Positions 7,046-10,664 of a stretch of DNA of 10,664 nt are shown piece after piece (positions within the stretch are counted from its first letter, which is position 1; each line of letters begins with the position of its first letter). The position numbers and the translations under genes are program-made. Source of the DNA: Rhodospirillaceae bacterium (GTDB taxonomy: Bacteria > Pseudomonadota > Alphaproteobacteria > Rhodospirillales > Magnetovibrionaceae); contig NVTL01000024.1 of NCBI GenBank assembly GCA_002401565.1, forward strand, positions 15,962-26,625, in the 5' to 3' direction. The notes beneath the pieces were generated by a model that saw only the letters and a list, made by a program, of their open reading frames with translations, was not told where the DNA came from and ran no database searches.

Positions 7046-8433
7046 GCGCGGGCCCTTTCCAATCTCATGGCATCGACAATCGCGCGAAACGCATCGCCGC
7101 GATCTTCGAAATTTTTAAACTGGTCAAACGAAGCACAGGCGGGTGATAACAACACCACTGGATTATCCAAGCCATCGTTTTTGGCCGCGTCTCTGGCCGC
7201 GTGGGTTGCTGTATTTAAGTCCCCACAAATTTCAAACTCAACTTTGCCTTCAAGTTCAACCGCGAAATCTTCGGCGCTTTCGCCAATCAGAAACGCTTTG
7301 CGGATGTGTTTATTCAAATCGCCCACACCGCGAAGCCCTGTTTCTTTGGCCCGACCACCAACAATCAGATATACATTATCGTAACACGCCACGGCTTTTT
7401 GCGCGGCTTCGGCGTTGGTGGCCTTGCTGTCATTTACAAATGTGATGTCCTCAAAATATTCGATGATTTCTTGGCGGTGCGCCAATCCGGGAAAGCTTTT
7501 GATGCCATCGATAATGTCTTGAACATCCACTCGCATTTTACGTGCGGCGGCATATACGGCCACGCAGTTTTGGGCGTTGTGAATGCCCGGAAGATTGGCC
7601 AAGCCGTCTAAGTTCATAATGACCGTAGCGTCGCCCGTTAAATCATCAATCAAATTGCCGTCTTCGACATAAACACCGCCGGGGGCTTTGCACGTTGTTG
7701 CAAAAGGAATAACAATGCGCCCCGTCAAACGATCAAGGTCATTAAAGATTTTACGCGATGGTTCGTCGTCCAAACCGACAATCGCCACGTCCCCGACACC
7801 TTGGTTATGAAAAATATTTGTTTTGGCCTGCACGTATCCGGCCATGCCGCCGTGACGGGCAAGGTGATCGGGGCTGATGTTCATCAAAATCGCAATTTTA
7901 AAATGTGCAGATGGGCACAGTTCCAGCTGATATGAAGACAATTCCAACACATACAAACCATCGCGTTCCAGCATCGACATGTTACCAATGCTGGGGCCAA
8001 GGTTGCCACCAATTTCGACGGTACGACCCGATTGGTCAACGATGTGACCCAACAAAGATGTGGTGGTGGATTTGCCATTGGTTCCGGTGATGGCGATTTG
8101 CGGGGCTTGTGCGCCCGACGTTGCCAACAATTCCACATCGCCAATAATCGGCACGCCTGCCTGTTTGGCTTCATGAGCCGCAGGATGAGATTTTGGAAAC
8201 GTGTGCGCGATGCCGGGGCTGATAACCAAGGCATCCATTTGGCCCCAATTTACACGGCTGAATTCACGAATGGTGATGCCTTCTTTTTGGGCCTTTTCTC
8301 GACAGGCTTCACCATCATCCCAAGCAATGACGCGAGCTCCGCTTAACATCAGCGCGCGCGCGGCGGCCAATCCGGATTTCCCCAAACCCAAAACCGCGAC
8401 CCGTTTATTTGTAAACCCTGCGCACGAAATCAT
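7042..8433 (-). CDS. murD: UDP-N-acetylmuramoyl-L-alanine--D-glutamate ligase MurD
   Basis: MurD adds D-Glu to UDP-MurNAc-L-Ala using ATP, in the cytoplasm. The 463-residue protein has the three Mur-ligase domains. The N-terminal UDP-binding domain starts with KRVAVLGLGKSGLAAARAL (10-28). The ATPase domain has ITGTNGKSTTTSLLGH (115-130, P-loop Lys121), IGGNLG (141-146), LELSSYQLE (163-171), NISPDHLARHG (185-195) and Lys204 in YVQAKTNIF, the position of the carbamylated lysine. LPGIHNAQN (281-289) and FPGLAHRQE (314-322) lead to the C-terminal domain. That domain has VNDSKATN (333-340), GGRAKETG (359-366) and LLSPACASFDQFKNFEDRG (428-446). The SSYQLE and SPACASFDQF motifs are specific for MurD among the Mur ligases. 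The start lies 13 bases after the mraY stop, with AAGGGA 5 bases before the ATG. The stop overlaps the ftsW start. Confidence 0.98.
   Translation of the reverse strand: MISCAGFTNKRVAVLGLGKSGLAAARALMLSGARVIAWDDGEACREKAQKEGITIREFSRVNWGQMDALVISPGIAHTFPKSHPAAHEAKQAGVPIIGDVELLATSGAQAPQIAITGTNGKSTTTSLLGHIVDQSGRTVEIGGNLGPSIGNMSMLERDGLYVLELSSYQLELCPSAHFKIAILMNISPDHLARHGGMAGYVQAKTNIFHNQGVGDVAIVGLDDEPSRKIFNDLDRLTGRIVIPFATTCKAPGGVYVEDGNLIDDLTGDATVIMNLDGLANLPGIHNAQNCVAVYAAARKMRVDVQDIIDGIKSFPGLAHRQEIIEYFEDITFVNDSKATNAEAAQKAVACYDNVYLIVGGRAKETGLRGVGDLNKHIRKAFLIGESAEDFAVELEGKVEFEICGDLNTATHAARDAAKNDGLDNPVVLLSPACASFDQFKNFEDRGDAFRAIVDAMRLERARA
7053..7060 (-). promoter_or_regulatory. Ribosome binding site of ftsW
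   Basis: GGAAAGGG lies 7 bases before ATG 7043-7045, inside the end of murD. It supports this start, which overlaps the murD stop as ATGA. Confidence 0.7.
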
Positions 8434-8438
8434 GTGCT

Positions 8439-8444
8439 TCCCTT
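8439..8444 (-). promoter_or_regulatory. Ribosome binding site of murD in the mraY-murD gap
   Basis: AAGGGA lies 5 bases before the murD ATG (8431-8433). It sits within the 13-base mraY-murD gap, one of only three gaps between genes in the window. The gap is too short to hold a promoter or terminator. Confidence 0.75.
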
Positions 8445-8446
8445 AA

Positions 8447-9535
8447 CTATCTAAGTTTCAATGTTGAAAGACCAACCAGCGCCAAAATCACGGCAATGAT
8501 CCAAAAGCGAATAACAATGGTGGACTCGGCCCAGCCCTTTTTTTCGAAATGGTGATGCAACGGTGCCATGGCAAAAACGCGTTTTCCGGTCAGTTTAAAT
8601 GACACCACTTGCACAATCACCGACACCGTTTCCAAAACAAACAATCCGCCGACAATAGCCAGCACCAGTTCGTGTTTTGTAATCACGGCAACGGCGCCCA
8701 AAGCCCCGCCTAAAGCAAGTGACCCGGTATCGCCCATAAACACCCGCGCGGGGGGAGCATTAAACCAAAGAAAACCAAGGCCACCGCCCATCAATGCGCC
8801 TAAAAATACTGCCAATTCGCCTGTGCCCGGAACGTAATGCAGTTGCAAATACCCGGCAAATACAGCGTTGCCCACCAAATAAGCGATCAAGGCAAATACG
8901 GCGGCAGCAATCATCACCGGGACAATCGCCAAGCCATCCAAACCATCGGTCAAGTTTACCGCATTGGACGAGCCCACCATGACCAGCACGGCAAAAATGG
9001 GAAAGAACCAGCCCAGTTGCAACAGAGTGTCTTTGAAAAATGGCACCGCCAAAGCATTGGACATACCGTCCGGCATCATGCGCATCACCCAAAGAGCACC
9101 AGCCAAGGCAAAGGCTGTTTGTAAAACGAGTTTTATTCTACCCGACAAACCATTGTGACTGCGGCGAGAGACTTTTAAATAATCATCCAAAAACCCAATC
9201 ACGCCATAAGATACCGTGACCCCCAAAGCCACCCAGACATAACCGTTGGAAATATCCGCCCACAAAACAGTCGACACCACCAGCGCGATTAAAATCATCA
9301 GGCCGCCCATGGTTGGCGTGCCTTGTTTGGTCAGTAAATGGCTTTCTGGGCCGTCTAGGCGAATGGGTTGTCCGCCTTTTTGGCGCAGGTGCAAAACCCG
9401 AATTAACCACGGGCCAATCACAAAGCTAATCACCAAAGCCGTCATCACCGCCCCGCCCGTGCGAAACGTCAAATACCGAAAAACGTTAAACGCGGGGAAT
9501 TGATCGGCAAATGGAAACAACAAATTATATAACAT
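8447..9535 (-). CDS. mraY: Phospho-N-acetylmuramoyl-pentapeptide-transferase MraY
   Basis: MraY is an integral membrane enzyme that transfers phospho-MurNAc-pentapeptide from UDP to undecaprenyl phosphate, giving lipid I. The 362 residues and roughly ten membrane segments match the family. Catalytic and binding motifs on the cytoplasmic side are complete: [10 protein letters not shown] (70-79), FLDDYLKV (115-122, Asp117/Asp118), [11 protein letters not shown] (193-203), [20 protein letters not shown] (257-276, Asp269) and the HHH box in [13 protein letters not shown] (323-335). These include the three-aspartate and three-histidine positions of known MraY structures. The N-terminus [21 protein letters not shown] is typical of proteobacterial MraY. 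The ATG follows the murF TAA after two bases. GAGGG 6 bases upstream lies within the last codons of murF, so initiation probably depends on ribosomes finishing murF. A 13-base gap separates the stop from murD. Confidence 0.98.
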   Translation of the reverse strand: MLYNLLFPFADQFPAFNVFRYLTFRTGGAVMTALVISFVIGPWLIRVLHLRQKGGQPIRLDGPESHLLTKQGTPTMGGLMILIALVVSTVLWADISNGYVWVALGVTVSYGVIGFLDDYLKVSRRSHNGLSGRIKLVLQTAFALAGALWVMRMMPDGMSNALAVPFFKDTLLQLGWFFPIFAVLVMVGSSNAVNLTDGLDGLAIVPVMIAAAVFALIAYLVGNAVFAGYLQLHYVPGTGELAVFLGALMGGGLGFLWFNAPPARVFMGDTGSLALGGALGAVAVITKHELVLAIVGGLFVLETVSVIVQVVSFKLTGKRVFAMAPLHHHFEKKGWAESTIVIRFWIIAVILALVGLSTLKLR

Positions 9536-9537
9536 TT

Positions 9538-10664
9538 TTAGCCCTCGCCCTTTGTTCGGGTCTTGTCCAGCGCGCGTAATTTTTTTACGACCACGTCCAT
9601 TTTGGACCCGGCCGAACCTTTGATCATGACAACATCACCGGGCCGGACAGCGGCTTTCACCACGTCGGCCAATTCTTTGGAGGATTGGCAATGATGGCCT
9701 TGCATTTGTTTGGGCAAAGCGTCCCATAAATGGTGCATGGCTTCACCAGCCAAGTAAACAGTATCTACACCCGATGAAATTAACACTTCACCAAGATCAC
9801 GATGTATTTGTGGCGTGTCGTCACCCAATTCCAACATGTCACCCAAAACGGCAATACGGCTGGATGAGGTTGGTACAGGTTGAGCGCCCAAAACCGCCAA
9901 AGCTGCGCCTACCGCTGCGGGCGAAGCATTATAACTTTCGTCAATCAATGCGAATGTGCCGTCTTTCAACTGAACATCAAAACGTTCGCCCCGGCTTTTG
10001 GGTGGCGTCACTTTTGATAGGCTTTCAGCTGCTTGGCGGACGTCCCCACCCAACGCATGAACGGCAGCCAAAACACCCAACGAATTCAAAACCCAATGAC
10101 GGCCGGGGGATGCGATGCGGTAACGAATGGGGCCCAAGGGAGTCAGGGCGGTAATGGTTGAACCTTGTTCTTCCATCTTAAACACAGCAACCCGAAAATC
10201 AGCTTCAATGCTTTCGCCAAAGGTGATTATTTCAGCCGCGTTTTGATCGCGAGCGGCTTGTTGCAACTGTTGGGTTTCTGAAATATCGGCATTAATGACG
10301 GCTTGAAAACCGGGCTTGGCCCCTTGAAAAATTTCGGCCTTGGCCTTGGCGATTTCTGCTGTGCTTTCAAAAAATTCCGTATGAGCCGCTTGCACGGTCG
10401 TAATCATGCACACGTCCGGCTGGGTCATTTTAGACAAGGGAATCAATTCGCCCGGATGGTTCATGCCCAATTCCATCACACCAAATTTGGCGTCTTTGTC
10501 CATGCGGGCCAAGCTTAGCGGCAAGCCCCAATGATTGTTGTGGCTGCCAATACTGGCGGTGGTTTTGGCCTGATCGCTCAAGACAATATTCAAGGCTTCT
10601 TTGGTTCCGGTTTTACCCACCGACCCGGTCACCGCAATCACCTTTCCTGAGAAGTTATGACGTG
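9538..10664 (-). CDS. murF: UDP-MurNAc-tripeptide--D-alanyl-D-alanine ligase MurF, missing its N-terminus (window edge)
   Basis: MurF adds the D-Ala-D-Ala made by Ddl to the UDP-MurNAc-tripeptide, finishing the cytoplasmic precursor. 374 residues are visible, and the frame stays open to the right edge. The first visible residues read [20 protein letters not shown], so the GTG at 10639-10641 is an internal valine codon just before the P-loop and not a start. Compared with known MurF, roughly 95 N-terminal residues (the UDP-substrate domain) are outside. Visible motifs, numbered from the edge: P-loop TGSVGKT (12-18), [15 protein letters not shown] (40-54), [10 protein letters not shown] (63-72), the KAKAEIF lysine region (106-112), DESYNASP (241-248), LGDMLELG (273-280) and KGSAGSKM (348-355). 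[13 protein letters not shown] and DESYNASP favour MurF over MurE. The usual Asn-Asp pair in the NADN motif reads NADIS here (about 124-128), a small deviation of unknown meaning. murE would be expected next upstream. Confidence 0.96.
   Translation of the reverse strand, partial: RHNFSGKVIAVTGSVGKTGTKEALNIVLSDQAKTTASIGSHNNHWGLPLSLARMDKDAKFGVMELGMNHPGELIPLSKMTQPDVCMITTVQAAHTEFFESTAEIAKAKAEIFQGAKPGFQAVINADISETQQLQQAARDQNAAEIITFGESIEADFRVAVFKMEEQGSTITALTPLGPIRYRIASPGRHWVLNSLGVLAAVHALGGDVRQAAESLSKVTPPKSRGERFDVQLKDGTFALIDESYNASPAAVGAALAVLGAQPVPTSSSRIAVLGDMLELGDDTPQIHRDLGEVLISSGVDTVYLAGEAMHHLWDALPKQMQGHHCQSSKELADVVKAAVRPGDVVMIKGSAGSKMDVVVKKLRALDKTRTKGEG
9542..9546 (-). promoter_or_regulatory. Ribosome binding site of mraY, inside the end of murF
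   Basis: GAGGG is formed by the last sense codons of murF (Glu-Gly) and lies 6 bases before the mraY ATG, with the murF TAA between them. It supports ATG 9533-9535 and close coupling of the two genes. Confidence 0.7.

Noticed and set aside
6866..7384. 172-residue open frame on the plus strand across the ftsW-murD junction
   Set aside because: Low-complexity antisense frame without motifs. Both genes on the other strand are intact across the junction.
8434..8446. Possible promoter or terminator between mraY and murD
   Set aside because: Thirteen bases are too few, they contain the murD ribosome site, and there is no inverted repeat or T run.
1..10664. Search for a hidden system: mobile element, CRISPR array, toxin-antitoxin, RNA gene, phage insertion
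   Set aside because: Every stretch of the window belongs to a conserved dcw gene in canonical order, apart from gaps of 2, 13 and 19 bases. I saw no repeats, inserted genes or abrupt composition change.

Overview
The window is a contiguous stretch of a bacterial division and cell wall (dcw) cluster. All genes lie on the minus strand, so transcription runs from high to low coordinates. In transcription order the genes are murF (5' end outside the window), mraY, murD, ftsW, murG, murC, murB, ddl, ftsQ and ftsA (3' end outside the window). Gene order and protein sequence features suggest a Gram-negative alphaproteobacterium: ftsW sits between murD and murG, ddl sits between murB and ftsQ, Ddl carries an NTQPGMT-type motif, and FtsQ has a conserved C-terminal LRLPDR segment. 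By eye the GC content is moderate, near half. I cannot name a genus.

Layout from right to left: 10664-9538 holds the cytoplasmic ligase MurF, which adds D-Ala-D-Ala. 9535-8447 holds MraY, which transfers the finished phospho-MurNAc-pentapeptide to the lipid carrier. 8433-7042 holds MurD, the D-Glu ligase. 7045-5894 holds FtsW, the septal SEDS glycosyltransferase. 5897-4782 holds MurG, which makes lipid II. 4785-3367 holds MurC, the L-Ala ligase. 3367-2432 holds MurB, the UDP-MurNAc-forming reductase. 2435-1530 holds Ddl, the D-Ala-D-Ala ligase. 1533-682 holds the divisome protein FtsQ. 662-1 holds the N-terminal half of FtsA, the membrane tether of FtsZ.

Together these genes cover most of the cytoplasmic peptidoglycan precursor pathway (MurB, MurC, MurD, Ddl, MurF), both lipid-linked steps (MraY, MurG), the septal polymerase (FtsW) and two divisome proteins (FtsQ, FtsA). 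MurA and MurE are not in the window; murE would be expected just upstream of murF, and ftsZ just downstream of ftsA. The genes are packed almost without gaps. Six junctions overlap (five by 4 bases as ATGA, one by 1 base as TGATG), and the three gaps are 2, 13 and 19 bases. This indicates one transcript with translational coupling. No promoter, terminator, RNA gene, repeat array, insertion sequence or mobile element is visible, and no stretch over 20 bases lacks a gene.

I found no previously undescribed system. The points worth noting concern start codons, the overlap chain, and the weak translation signal of ftsA.
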